From assembly GCA_018389105.1 (NCBI GenBank), contig JACATO010000591.1:1784501-1848500 (forward strand): 64,000 nucleotides of DNA. The letters run 5' to 3'. Under the pieces are notes generated by a model, which saw nothing but the letters and a program-made list of their open reading frames with translations, was not told where the DNA came from and did not search any database. Below, piece by piece: positions 46,151 to 57,974 of this stretch; the first letter of the stretch is position 1, and each line of letters starts with the position of its first letter. Source of the stretch: Nautilus pompilius (lineage: Eukaryota > Mollusca > Cephalopoda > Nautilida > Nautilidae). A program made the position numbers and the translations under genes.

Positions 46151-48976
46151 CCGGCTCGATTTAGCGCGCCCCGGTCGCGTGAGTTTCCTATTCTACTGAG
46201 GCTCTTTCTGCAAATGCCTGGCCTTTCGTGGCGCGGGACTGGCGGCGCTATCTAGCGGACAACGGCGACACTACGCTCCTTCATCAGAGTCGCCGGCGTC
46301 CGACACAACAGAAGAGACAGCATGGCCGTGCTGGAGTGGCGTGAGCCATCTTATCTAAAAACAATGATCTGTCTATTCGATAGTTCTAGCCCCTGTAGGA
46401 CTCGTGGTCTTTGACGTTGCTCTCTAGCTTTCTGCTAAAGTGTTTACTTTATATAAAGTCAGGAAGAACGGTAGCAGTGGTGTGGATGGAATCCGAGAGG
46501 TTCTCTGTTTCCATGTCGCCGCCACCAAACGTCCATCTTTGATTCGAGAGCCACTCGGGTGTCTGGAACATCCGTCACCGCTGATCTTTTCCGCCGTGAA
46601 CACAGTGCGGGAACAGCTCGATTTCCATTTCAAATTCCATCAGCACACAGCTTTGTCTCTTTGTTTTGCTGTTGTTGTTTTTTAAAGAATTCTACACTCT
46701 GCATTAACCTATTCCAAGAACAAAGAACGACCGTCTGAGAACAGTGGGTGTGGCTCCGCTAACCCTAACCCACTCCACGGTGTTAGCGGGGCACTGCCTC
46801 TGTAACTGAGAACCCCACGCAGTTTTGTAATGAGATCCTTATTTTAGAGAAGGAAAAGTAAAACAGAAATCTGTGTCACTATTGAGGCGGCCGCTCAGCT
46901 CGCGGGCCTAACAGGATCTGTAACTATTTGCCGCACACATGATGCATAAACAATCCGCCAGTTCCTTTCGCTCGGTCCCGTGGGTGAGGGGAATGGATTA
47001 CACCAGCGGCTTGGTTTCTGTGCTTACTCATAACTCAAGCAGCTGGGGAAAGTCAATACATCCAGCGGTGCCCGCTCTTCACGACGACACTCTCCGGTTA
47101 TGTACCGGCGCTGCTATGCAGATTACTACCACCCCAGAAGGAACTCTATCCAAATAACAGCGATGCGGAATCAGCCCTAACAAGCTCGGTCTTCGAGCAT
47201 GACACAGCGTACGGACGGTGTGACAGTAAAACCCTTGAGCCTTGTACGTGCACCGTTTACCAGTCACCTAATCGTAGTCTTGTTCAGTATGCAGGAAGTG
47301 ACATCATAAATCCTGATCACGTGGTATTGTCCGTGATCGTTCGGTAAATCTCGCGATGTTGTCCTGCACTCCCAGGGTAGATACGTTAATGGTTTCTAGT
47401 CGATAAGCCTCTCGTTTTTACTGTTTCTGTTGTTTTTATTTTGTTTCTTTGCGCTGAAGACCGCATGGTTTTAAGAATTGCACACTTATTTTTTAGTTCT
47501 TTTGTAACGGCCACTACACTGCGACTTCTCCCAAAGTTGCCCTTGACACCCCGTCACACTTACAATACCGTTTGTTTCCAGGTTAGACACCGATTGTTTT
47601 AAGCATTTTTGGCTCTTCCACGCAGTTTGAAAGCTGTCCACTTCACTTGTATGGAGTAAATGCCATATCGCAAAGTGGACTAGCTGGAGAACTTACACGT
47701 GTCGCGGTAGACCGAGGGTATGAGACTTGCGGTACCTACTGCTTTAATAGGGATATAGATACAACACATCAGTAATTCTATCCTGTGTATCCAGTATAGG
47801 TAAGCCAGTCGAGTACGACCAGGTAGAGAAAGCAGTTACATATATAGAATAAATGTTTACGGTTAGATTTAAAGCGTCGTTTATATGTTTATACGTAGTT
47901 TTTAAAAAATCCAAAAAAGGATTTGGTTTCGTGACAGGTTGGAGACAGTCCGAGGAGTAATTTCTGGGCTGCTTCCTCGGCAAGAAAACCATTTTAAAGA
48001 ATCAAACAATACAACTTGGTTTTGAAGGTGGAGTTACTAATCGCAGAATATCAGATGAATATAAGGTAGGTGTTCTAATATTGATATCTTAAACTTCCAT
48101 GTTGTCTCTAAAGTTTATCAAAGTGAAAGTAGAAAAAGTACTAATAGCAGAATCCATAAGAACACAGTACAGAACACACGCCATCTTGCACAATAACCGA
48201 ATGCCGTACAGTATTTTTCACAACCCTGACGCACACCAATTTGTTTGTGGTTTTCTTGAAAGAAGAATTATATATATTTGAAAAGTCCAAAAGCTAATAT
48301 TTACTGAAATCCTCAATATGTTTATCAGTTATTATAAAATTTTATTTTTGTTTTGGATAAAATTAAGTCTGCTTATGATTCCGACTTCAGTATCCTCTTA
48401 AGGGATATTAAATGCCATACTTTCATTCTTAACCACAGTATTATATTTAGTCATTCATTCTTTAATTTAGTTTACTGTAATAACTGTTTAGGTTTTAATG
48501 TAGAAAACGTCTCCGAAAATGTCAGCGTGTGGGCATTCTTGGGCACTTCTCTTCTCGCCATCTCTCTTTACAGATAATTAGATACGTCTTCCGAGGCTGT
48601 TGATTAAATATCGAAGATTGCTGATGTAACGATTTGGGGTTATTAAAGGAAACTATCTTAAAGAAATGCGGAGCGAAAAATTATCAAAATTCGAAATTTA
48701 GTTAACTAGTAATGTATGAGACGTCCACTGTCTTAGACCCCGTTCATGTATCCGTTTCTCCACCCTGTGAAATCAGAATAAAGGAGTGAGGCATTCAATA
48801 GAACATGGAGAGGAGAAGAGAGCTCTCTGTCGTCATCTATAAGTAGGCCCATCTTCGGATTTGTTGCACTGATAAGGAAGGCTGAGTGGCAAACAACGGA
48901 AACAGGAAGAACACCGCCAACGCTCAAACCGGATAAGTTTCTTGGGGCATTTAACATCTTAATGTGATTGCATATA

Positions 48977-49995
48977 CAGGGTGTTCCAAAAGAATGTATA
49001 GATACTTTCGCTCGCTACCATACGAAGCCATTTTGTCTCTCATCGCTGAGACGTGTTCCATCTGGAAGACTACAGATGATTGGTGTACCGCGCAGCACAG
49101 CAGCACAACTCTGACGTCACGTGTTTTTTTCTTTTCATCAGTGCAAGCAGATAATAGAATATTTCTGGAAATTTGAGAATGTTGCTGAGGCGCCGCGTGC
49201 ACAGAGACACGCGAGTATAAATCATCACCACCAATTCGCCTTACATTTGCACGATTGAGAGAGAAATTAGAGGCCAAAGACATCGTACAAGACGTGTGTA
49301 AAGGGTTCTCTGGAAGGCTACGATCCGCGGAGTAAAGGGGACAATGTAGCTGATTTTGGCCGAATTCGAACGCTTACCGTAAAAATTCTCACGACGGTGC
49401 GCTCATCAGTCACGTGCCACCGAATTCTTAGGTATGCAAATTTGAAACCGTACATTTCACAGCTGTTATCGGTACTGAGTGGCGATGATCCACATCGGAG
49501 GCTTGAATTCTGCAAGTTGTTTTTAAATGGAGCGCATCAGAACCCAACCTTCGTCGAACTGTGAACAAGTACGTCTCTGTGTACCGGGCTACTGAAAATT
49601 CTCAACTTCACGTCAAGGTAAACCCGCCAGGGGTCGTCCCATCAGCCCATCCTTTTTTCAATGATGGAGACAACATCTCCATCTTCTTATAGGCAGGATT
49701 GTGTTCGGCACTCCATGTATGGCAATAGAAGAAGCGTTTTGCCAGCAAGATGACACGTCCGGGATCGAGGTGTGGGGGCATTGTTGGATGAACACTTTAT
49801 TGGGAGGCGAATGGGACGACGCAGACCAGCTGAATACCTGACACACGCTTCGCATCTCACGCTACCAGAATTTTTTTCTGCGGTGTGTTGAAGGACAAGG
49901 CTACGCCACAAAACCAGCTAACTACCATCCACGAACTTCAACAGCCCTGCTGTCAGACGCTCATTGTCTGTGTGGATGCCGATGGTGGACATTTT
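48977..49995 (+). mobile_element. Tc1/mariner-superfamily element, degraded
   Basis: After TA the sequence starts CAGGGTGTTCCAAAAG, a terminus typical of a Tc1/mariner-like group. The plus strand then reads decayed transposase blocks: a helix-turn-helix area near 49.2-49.3 kb (RLTFARLREKLEAKDIV), a middle at 49.55-49.65 kb, and C-terminal text near 49.76-49.95 kb (VWGGIVG and FFCGVLKDKA, matching 'VWAGIVGD' and 'DFFLWGYLKDKVY'), then TTIHELQQ. Many stops interrupt it. No right-end repeat was found. Confidence 0.6.
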
Positions 49996-50374
49996 AAACA
50001 CTTATTGTAGTGAATCGGGTTTGAGGTAACTGCTGTATAATGCAAAAAAAAAAAAAAGTATCCAGCAACACGCCTCTGTTTATTAGGCTATAGAAAAGCG
50101 TATAGGTAATTTTGAGACTACGCTGTACTATGCGATTGTAATTTTCAAAACGATACAGGTTTATGGGGAAATGTTAGCTCGTTAAATAGTTACCAGATAA
50201 TATACGGTTTACGTGTATGACAGCCGAAAGTTCATTGATCGAGATCGAGTAACAGGAAACTTGTTGCTATTTCGCAGCTCTGCCCGTTCGCTGAGCAACA
50301 GCCGGCCCCGGGGCGCGCGGACGTCGGGGAAAGCATCACTTCACGCCAACTTGAGGCTGACAGCGCGAGTAACA

Positions 50375-50447
50375 ATGGCCGAGGAAAAGACATTACACAG
50401 TGAAAGCGGGTGCGCCGATGGTCGGTCGGCTCAAAGTTCGCTAGAAT
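50375..50447 (+). CDS. Possible first coding exon
   Basis: ATG in a very strong context (AACAATGGCC) within CpG-rich, promoter-like sequence encodes MAEEKTLHSESGCADGRSAQ and about four more residues, then GAA T|GTAAAC, a plausible donor. No downstream exon was recognised. Confidence 0.25.
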
Positions 50448-51837
50448 GTAAACACGTGCGATAAGAAATAACCCGTCACGTGTAGGGGGCAGCTCCCCTT
50501 TCCACAGAGCTAAAAGAAAGGACGAACCACGAAAAGGTTATGTTTCAGGCCCAAAGACCCACGAATCTGTCTGTTTATCAAAAGTGAAATTATATTAATA
50601 TTATTATTATTATTATTTTGACTGCGAAAGTATTTTAGAGGTCGGTAGGACGTTTCACCTGAAACAATAAGCCCCTAATTTCAACTCTAGATGTTATATT
50701 TAGCTTTTACTTTGAGGTCAGTAGACATACAAGAGGTTATGGGGGGGGGAGAGGTCGCCTCCCCTTCTGCTGTACGTTCGAAGAACGCGGACAGATGGCG
50801 CGTCCGACCATATATCTGAGACGTTTTGCTGCCCCCCCCCCACGAACTTAAAGCAGCGCCAACAGTTAAATTCTCAAATAAACCGTTAGTTTTTTTGCTG
50901 TTTCTTACTTGCTCCTTCGCGGTTTTTCCTCCGATTTATAAGGATTTCTATCCACCTCCAGGAAGATCTTCACGTCGCAATATGTCAGTGAACAACCGTA
51001 TAAGTTCCTTGTGTTGTCTCTCTCTCTATTTCCCCAAGCCTCCGGCGTCAATGGCGGCGAGAGTTAAGGCGTCAAATGATTCCAGACAAGTGTTCCACTC
51101 TTTTCTCGTAAGAACCCGAGGGGTTCTAGACTTTGGGACGATTTCTTTTGTCTGATTAATCATAAATGATAACCCTTATAATAATGCTTATATTCAAAAG
51201 TTAAAACTTGAAAATAAGTGCAAACTGTGTGTATTCATCCCTCCTGAGAACGAGTCTGCTGCTGAAACAGCTTTACTCTACTGTCTATAAACAATGTGTA
51301 ATAGAGAGGGGATATTCGCACCACTGTTACCTACTGCTGATCTACATAAAAAAAAAAACATCAGGTGATGTATCTTTTACAAGTAAGCAAAACATTTCAG
51401 CAACCAGCCATGCCAAAAGACTAAGAAGGTGGTCGGATCTTTCTTGATTCCCTGTATATCTCTCCTAAACACACGTGTTTAGGATGGACGGCTTGAAAGA
51501 ACGAATCATTTCAAAAGTTTAAGTACTTCCTGCTCCTCTGTGAGTCAATTGCAATACACTTAAACACGCCGAGCCTTTAACTATGGTGATAGCTCTCTTC
51601 ATCTGTAGGCGTCAAATTACAGATGAAAATGTTTCTTTCCGACATTTCAGCTATTAAAGACAGGCTATTCTGAATTTTATTTTTACGAGCACACACAAAC
51701 AATATTAGACATGTTTTTCTATCAGTGAACTTCTGCAAAAGTCTGGAAGACCAAATTTTGACAACTGTTGGAGTCAGAATTTTCATCATTCGAAACCTGA
51801 AACTGATCTTTTTATTTATATTACTTGTACTATAAAT

Positions 51838-51865
51838 ATGTGTGTGTGTGTGTGTGTGTGTGTGA
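51838..51865. repeat. (TG)n microsatellite
   Basis: Fourteen TG units. Confidence 0.95.
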
Positions 51866-51970
51866 ACCCAACTCATTATTTAAAACAAAAACTACTTTAA
51901 TGCTATCGAGCGAAGGCTTGTAAATTTGGTGATTTTTCATAAAGGTTTTGACAATTGCTGTGTCAAGTGT

Positions 51971-52104
51971 CACTAATTAGCAGTAATAAAGACGGGCCAT
52001 CTTTAGTAAGCTAAACCTTCCGCACGCTTGATACTAGAGAATATAAGTAACCTCCCCTTCCGAGGCGAACCGGAAGTATACATAAATTCTGCCGTGTTTC
52101 AGGT
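51971..52104. repeat. Dispersed repeat family, copy A
   Basis: It is 134 bp, starts CACTAATTAGCAGTAA, and includes GACGGGCCATCTTTAGT and CCTTCCGAGGCGAACCGGAA. It matches copy B at 62654-62768 closely, except for about 20 extra bases near 52,020. The minus strand contains a B-box-like GGTTCGCCTC. It is unclassified. Confidence 0.85.
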
Positions 52105-53857
52105 CGCTTAATGATCACATGGGTGCACAGATACGACATCTCTTGAAAATTAAAGTTTTTAGAATTAGTTTGTGGAATGCACCTAGAAAAATAAATGTTT
52201 TTTTTTTGAATGAATATTAATTGTAAAGTTTTACGAAGATATTTCCACAAAGACGCCCTGGATAGGGGTAAATTCCTGCATAGAGATGGCGACACATGAA
52301 ACACGTTTTTGTGCACTGAATGCTAAATGTAATATTTGTAAAATGTAGGTAAATTATTAATCGTATTTGAATCTAATTGCATGAATAATTCAAAGGTCGC
52401 AGATGACCTTTTCTTTTTATTTGAAAAATCTGTAAAGTTATCCCTTTTTTTTGCAATCACTGAAAAAAGGGATAGAAGGATATGACGCGGTTGGTCACGT
52501 TGCTTGACGGCACGAGCTCGGTCGGCGCACGCGACAGCAGCTGTCGTTGATAAATTACCCCCTCTGGCGGCGCATCCTGTTTCTCGCCATAAAATACCAG
52601 TAAACAAGCTCGCGCCATTCGCCCAGGTGCTTACCTGGTAATTGGCGTTGGATTCAGATAAATTTCCACTGCTGACACCTTTTTTTTGTTGTTTTTTGTG
52701 GCAATATCCAAAGCAAACAGGGCATGAAGTTGCAATGTATACACAGGCGGTCAACTCTGTCCACTGGAGGCTGCACATACATCTCGACAGCCACCAGAGT
52801 GCGCCATTTGCTGAAGGAACACGAGATGTATCAAAGCATCCAGTCACCGTCGTCGTGGGGAAGGTAAGGTTCACGTGTTAGATGCAGGAGAGCAACCCTG
52901 ACTGCACGGCGTCGTCACGAATACAAAGCCGTTTCTCGACATCGAATATTTTAACTGGTTTTTACTCTTTAACTTGTCTTGCTCGCTGCAAGTTCCGATG
53001 TTGCCGCCCTTCTTGTGCAAGCTTCTGCATCAAAAATCATTGAATGGATGGATGTGGTACTTAGCCAGACTTGTCATCCAGCGGTACGCTGGCAGCATTC
53101 TGCGCCCGGTTGTCAGAGACCTGGAATGTACTCAACATCAGCAGCACAGCGCCCACCAAACAGCGAAGTTGGCGTCTGCTTGACACCACTGTACCCGGCA
53201 TAAGAGGAGCTAGGGTAAGGATGGGTACCCGGACGAACCCCTGCACGCGGGCATGACACGACTATTTTCCAGTATATGGGCAGTAGCCGCCGTAGCGAAA
53301 TGTGGCCGGACCAACTGCTGAAACCCTGGTGTACATGACATTAATTTTCTCAGAAACACGAGCCTCAAAGATGAGGTAAATATCGTCCAGCCTCTATTTC
53401 TGGTCATGTTTCATATCAGGGACTTAGTGTTTATTACACCTTTTTCAAACGTGTTTTAAATGAACAGGGGGACCTAATGACATTTAAGTTGCTTTTTGTT
53501 TGAGCTGTAAGCTTACGCCGACTGGCTGGCGGGCCCCTTCTTCGCGTTAATTATGCTAGTTCGTCGTCCCCGTCTAAACAATTATCTTTATCAGCGAATC
53601 TCTCATCATTCATTTTCATATTTACATTTCTAAAAAAAGAAAGCGACCGATCACAAACTTTGATCGAAAGATTTGATGAAAATCCATCCCATAATTCTTA
53701 GCTTTTTTTTGCTTTTATGTGAGGAAGATTTTAAAATCTTTCTGGGGTTTCAACATTTATAAAACCTTTTTTTTCTTTTGTCTGCATGCGACAGAGCAAA
53801 AAAATAAACTACATTTCAAACATTTTATCTGTATAAATTCAGATTACCACCACATAT

Positions 53858-54087
53858 CCGCCATCTTGAGTGAGGCAGGGCTCAATTCTACGACTGACAG
53901 TCGATTAACAGATGTCTCGCCTGGCGGCCAAACCAGCCTCCAATGAGGCCTGGCCTAAATAATTTGTCTTCTCCGCCATCTTGAGTGAGGCAGAGCTCAA
54001 TTCTACGACTGACAGTCGATTAACAGATGTCTCGCCTGGCGGCCAAACCAGCCTCCAATGAGGCCTGGCCTAAGCAATTTGTCTTTT
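53858..54087. repeat. Tandem duplication, two 115-bp units
   Basis: Units at 53858 and 53973 begin CCGCCATCTTGAGTGAGGCA and end with GAGGCCTGGCCTAA and a T-rich tail, with only a few differences. The start contains the YY1-type motif AAGATGGCGG on the minus strand. Confidence 0.95.
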
Positions 54088-54248
54088 CTCTGTCCCTCCA
54101 CAACAGCAACACTCAAAATCGATCTGCTGTCGACGACTGGAATGTTTTCACCCTGCGAGACAGTAGCTAAACGATTCTCATAGCTTCTTTGTAAATATTT
54201 CCTGAACGATTGCTGCTGTCTATTCGCCAGTGCTTTGTCCGTCGGCAT
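54003..54248 (-). CDS. Short uncharacterised ORF, 81 aa
   Basis: ATG in the context CAAAATGCCG, then MPTDKALANRQQQSFRKYLQ, continuing to VVEGQRKDK, and closing HLLIDCQS. The last 27 codons fall inside the duplicated 115-bp unit. No family is recognised. It could be the first exon of a minus-strand gene or chance. Confidence 0.25.
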   Translation of the reverse strand: MPTDKALANRQQQSFRKYLQRSYENRLATVSQGENIPVVDSRSILSVAVVEGQRKDKLLRPGLIGGWFGRQARHLLIDCQS

Positions 54249-55289
54249 TTTGTTGAAACTTCTTTATCCAATCCATAATTAAATTATCAGAAGGTAGACT
54301 CTTTGTCATTGCGTATTGGAAACTTTCGATTCGTTGATGTAATTGGCTGGAAACTCGGTTAACTCCCTTTTTTCTTAGAGTTACCGTGCTGCTGTTTGTA
54401 CCTCGAAACTAACTAAAGGAGAAATAGCGTAAGCACTCGAAATATAAAACAAGGTTTTTATTACACGTGGCAGAAAAGAAGGGTGGGGAGTCGGCTAGAA
54501 ATGTATAGGATAAAAGAAAGTCTCTCCCCAGTCTGCTGATCTAAATGGGCGTGTCGCTCTAAGAAAAGCAAAACAACACTACTTAGACATGCAGAAAGGA
54601 GAAGAATGACTTCAAAGAAAACCGGACTTTAGAAGGGTGTGGTTGGGCGTTTGAGTCAAGAGTATTTCTTCGCCAAAAAGTTGGAGAACACTTAGCTAAT
54701 CAATGTTATAATGGATTAACGTGCAAAGCGAATTAGCACATTACTTTACAAGAATATGCAATACCTTATGGCATTTGGCTTGTCGGTGAAAGGTGTATTC
54801 TCCAGCAAAATTTCTTCCGCGAACCCGACTGACTTCGAGGTCTTGGTTCTCCAGCGGGACACCCCAAGTATTCACCTAAATTATGCAGGCGGTATGTGAA
54901 GAACTGGCTTCTTCCTAAAACATCGCTTGGCAAACATGAGCCTCATATTTGTCACTTTTTAAAAATCTGCAGGGTGGTGACAATGACAGAAGAGTTAGAC
55001 AAATAACGGCACGTGCACAGCTGCGATAACTCCTCTCTACATCAGCCTGTTTTTAAAAGGTGTTAACCAAAATCTCAAATTTCGGCTACAAAACAATTTG
55101 TCAAACACTTCTATTGTATAAGTCCTTCGTTCACCAAAAGCTCCAATATGCTGAATAGATGCGTAGTCCTCATAAGCGAAAGGATGCTGATTTATTAGAG
55201 TTCATTCATCATGGATTTACCAGAGATTCTTCAGGTTTTAAGCATTTGTAATATATTGAAGATTAAGAATATTAGATCCACCAGGGCTG

Positions 55290-55545
55290 AATTTTCGAAA
55301 TTTAAAAGGGAACTACTAAAAATTTTAAGGGGTGCGAACATAGACAGGGAGAGATTTAAGTATCTTCAATTACTAGAGAACATAATTACAAATTAGCTAA
55401 AAATTCATGCTAGCCAGATATCAGGAAATATTGTTTTCACTAATAGAATTGTTAATGGGTGGGATGAGTTACTGGCAGGTATGGTTAATAGCAATGATAG
55501 TATTAATCAATTTAAGAATCATACTGATGTCCGCATCTCTATCCT
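55290..55545 (+). mobile_element. LINE reverse-transcriptase C-terminal remnant
   Basis: The plus strand reads KILRGANIDRERFKYLQL, then after a stop NIVFTNRIVNGWDELLAGMV and SINQFKNHTD. This matches the conserved tail of CR1/L2/Jockey-type proteins ('FFSNRVVNxWNxLPxxVVxAxSVNxFKxxLD'). The rest of the element is absent. Confidence 0.55.
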
Positions 55546-55559
55546 GGGAAGAGGAGGAT

Positions 55560-57160
55560 GAGGCTGCTGTCGTTCTGTAATCGCACAACTAAACTGAGTT
55601 TGTTTGCTAACGTTGCATTTAAACTAAATATTAATCTGTTGTTTGTTTGTTTTGTTTTTTACTTCTTTCTTATTTTTTCTCTAAATTACTTCTTATTATT
55701 TTGGATTGTTTGTATATATAATAATATGGCGGTGTTTACTCTCTTCTATCTCAGAAGCTGCCATTCTTAATAGTCAAGCGACTGCAATATATATTTATTA
55801 AATATTTACACTTCTTTCTCGTCCGCCGATTTATTACTTTTATACCGATCGTACCGCTTTAATTCTAATTAAATTTCAATCACAAACGATATGTGTGTAC
55901 AGTAACAGGATTTTCGGTGCTGGTAGGCAAACATCGCCCGCCCACGGACGTTCTGTTCATGTTTGGGAGCCGACCGGCGTGTGTTTGATGCGCTTCGGCA
56001 GGTAAGGGGACATGGACAGAATGGAGGACGACTGGCGTGTGAGGGCTTTCGGTCGACGACGGGAGTTCGTCCGCTATACACCTGAGCCACTAAAGAGATT
56101 ACTTTACTGGTAAAATGGGGCACTATAATGTTGCCGAAATGAACTCTGATCCTTGATCGATAGAGTTCCAGTCTTATACATGGTCGTCCGCCGGAAGGCT
56201 TCTGCCCTGTCCGACTCGTGCTCCCAGCCCCACGGTGCGAGATGCCTCTGGGTGAGGCTCAGACAGTGATCCTGGTGTCTAACAGGACAGAGCCTAATAG
56301 ACATCTGCTCCTGAGGAGTTTACTGACCAGGAGAAACTACAGTGGGAAAATAGAGAAGATGAAAATCCTTAAGAGGTATGGTGCCTTTACGAATTTCCCT
56401 TTCTTCTTTTAGAAACATTATGTGCCGTGGCACCCTAACCCTTACCTACCGTTGTTGTACTTGTGCTGTGTGAAGACTTTAAGGACAAAAACGGGGGCTT
56501 GCGCTGATGAGTTTGGAAGGGGCTGGGGCAGAGGGCAACTGAATCGTCTGTGTTCCCCGCTAAACTCAAAAATGATAGATGGTTAACTATGCAAAACCAT
56601 CCACTTAACTGTAATCCAGGGTAACATCGCAGTGCGTGGTATTTAGAATATTTACAAATCAAAAGACCTCGGCCCTCTCGGGGAGCGCGAGCTGTTACCC
56701 GCACTGTTCGGCTTACATCTGATGGCCGGAACCTCTCCTGGCGACCCTCATCAGTCCGCCTGCCTCCGTTCACACCCGAGTTGTTCTTTCTGCTCGAGAT
56801 GTGGCAAAGGAATGCGCCCTCTTCGTGTCTGGACCCAGCCTGGTGTGCCTGAACATAAAACGACTCGATTTTCCTATTTTAATAAAATTGATGGCAGTTT
56901 AAGTATTTATTTAAAATGTGATTCCTCCAAGATACAAAAAAAAACTCAGGTAAAATAGCTACTTCTTCGTATACACTGTAGACAGAAGGCAGTCACCTAG
57001 TGTTTAACATAGTAAACTTTTGCTTTATTTTACAATGAAGATTTTTATCATCCACACCTACTCCACAATTATGACCTTTATGCTTTTCACCTGGTTTCGT
57101 TTTGTATGTGTGGGCGCTGTCCTCGAAGTGGCCGACATCAACGGACGGCTGCAGAAGGGG
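55560..57160. other. Stretch without convincing genes
   Basis: Nothing firm was seen. The minus strand at about 56.03-56.10 kb has an A-box-like AGTGGCTCAGGTG with only a poor B box, possibly a decayed tRNA-type SINE. Confidence 0.4.
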
Positions 57161-57164
57161 GGAT

Positions 57165-57970
57165 AAATCGGCAGATAATCGGTAATTGGCCATTTTACCG
57201 ATCGATTCATCGACCGATTATCAGGTATGACGAAAGCAAATGGAAATTTTTTTTTTTGTTTTTCATATTGCATCAAGTTTTACCAAGAAATCGATTTATA
57301 AAGATTAATACGCGAGTCGAGCTAAATCCAGAGGGCTTTCATTCCACCATCACACACACACACACTAGCGCCACTATCTTCTTTGGGGGTCAGTTACCTT
57401 CTTAGACTTCCCTCCCTAAATCCAAGATCTGCATCCCTGCACATAACCAGGTGAATTTAGGGGCCAAAATATTAAAAGGAATAGTGTTCTACAAACAGAT
57501 TTAGAATTCAGCACATTTATGAAGGCTGTCAGAAGTATAACTTAGTATTTAAAGTCAAACGTTCTTAACTTATAATGCAGAAACATCAACTTTGAATCGT
57601 TTACTAGATTGAGGTTGTTGGCTCATATGTATGTCCAATGATGCTGAATGGCTGTTCACGGTCTGTTGAAGATGGAGGTGCGCTTAAATGCACCTGTGCC
57701 AGCCTTTTGAAGTGGAGAGTATTTCCTTTCCACAATAACAAATGATCATGTTTGGAGATATTCCTCAATCTCTTCCTTTATAACAGCAGGATGTATTTAT
57801 CTTCTTCCCTCCAGACACTATATTGGCAGAGTGCTGCAATATATCACAAGTTAATGAACTGTTTTTACTAGCTCTTTAAACCTACTTATCTCTGACTTCC
57901 CAGTAGAATCAGGCCAAAAATTATGTTATAAATTGTACTAATCGGTCGATTAATCGGAAATTTCCACATC
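57165..57970 (-). mobile_element. hAT transposon C-terminal remnant
   Basis: The minus strand at 57.6-57.75 kb reads RLAQVHLSAPPSSTDREQPF, then SIIGHTYEP. This corresponds to the hAT dimerisation tail 'LARxYLSAPPSSVPSERLFSIAG', with the usual preceding Trp/aromatic region. Both flanks carry 'aatcgg'-rich palindromic sequence (57.17-57.22 kb and 57.94-57.96 kb), which may be subterminal repeats. It is strongly degraded, and the N-terminal half is absent. Confidence 0.6.
57350..57365. repeat. (CA)n microsatellite
   Basis: A short perfect CA run. Confidence 0.8.
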
Positions 57971-57974
57971 CAAA

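Larger units (their letters stand above)
41710..48960. other. GPKOW upstream region, CpG-richer, no convincing gene
   Basis: From about 43.7 kb the sequence gains CpG and GC (for example GCGCGCGCGG at 44.66 kb). Seen here are a GGCT tetranucleotide run near 44.83 kb, a G-rich tract at 45.68 kb and a tRNA-like SINE head at 46.1 kb. Open frames are short and have no recognised family. Confidence 0.45.
50000..55190. other. Stretch without convincing genes
   Basis: Mixed AT-rich and CpG-rich sequence with the repeats listed separately (52.0 kb family, 53.86 kb duplication) and a possible first exon at 50.375 kb. No recognised protein family was seen. Confidence 0.45.

Noticed and set aside
46755-46772. 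Short telomere-like CTAACCCTAACCC
   Set aside because: Only two units, inside a small inverted repeat; too short to call an interstitial telomere.
52323-52881. Opposed open frames of 183 (minus) and 79 (plus) codons
   Set aside because: Neither resembles a known family. The plus one ends near a donor-like GTAAGG, but no partner exon was found.
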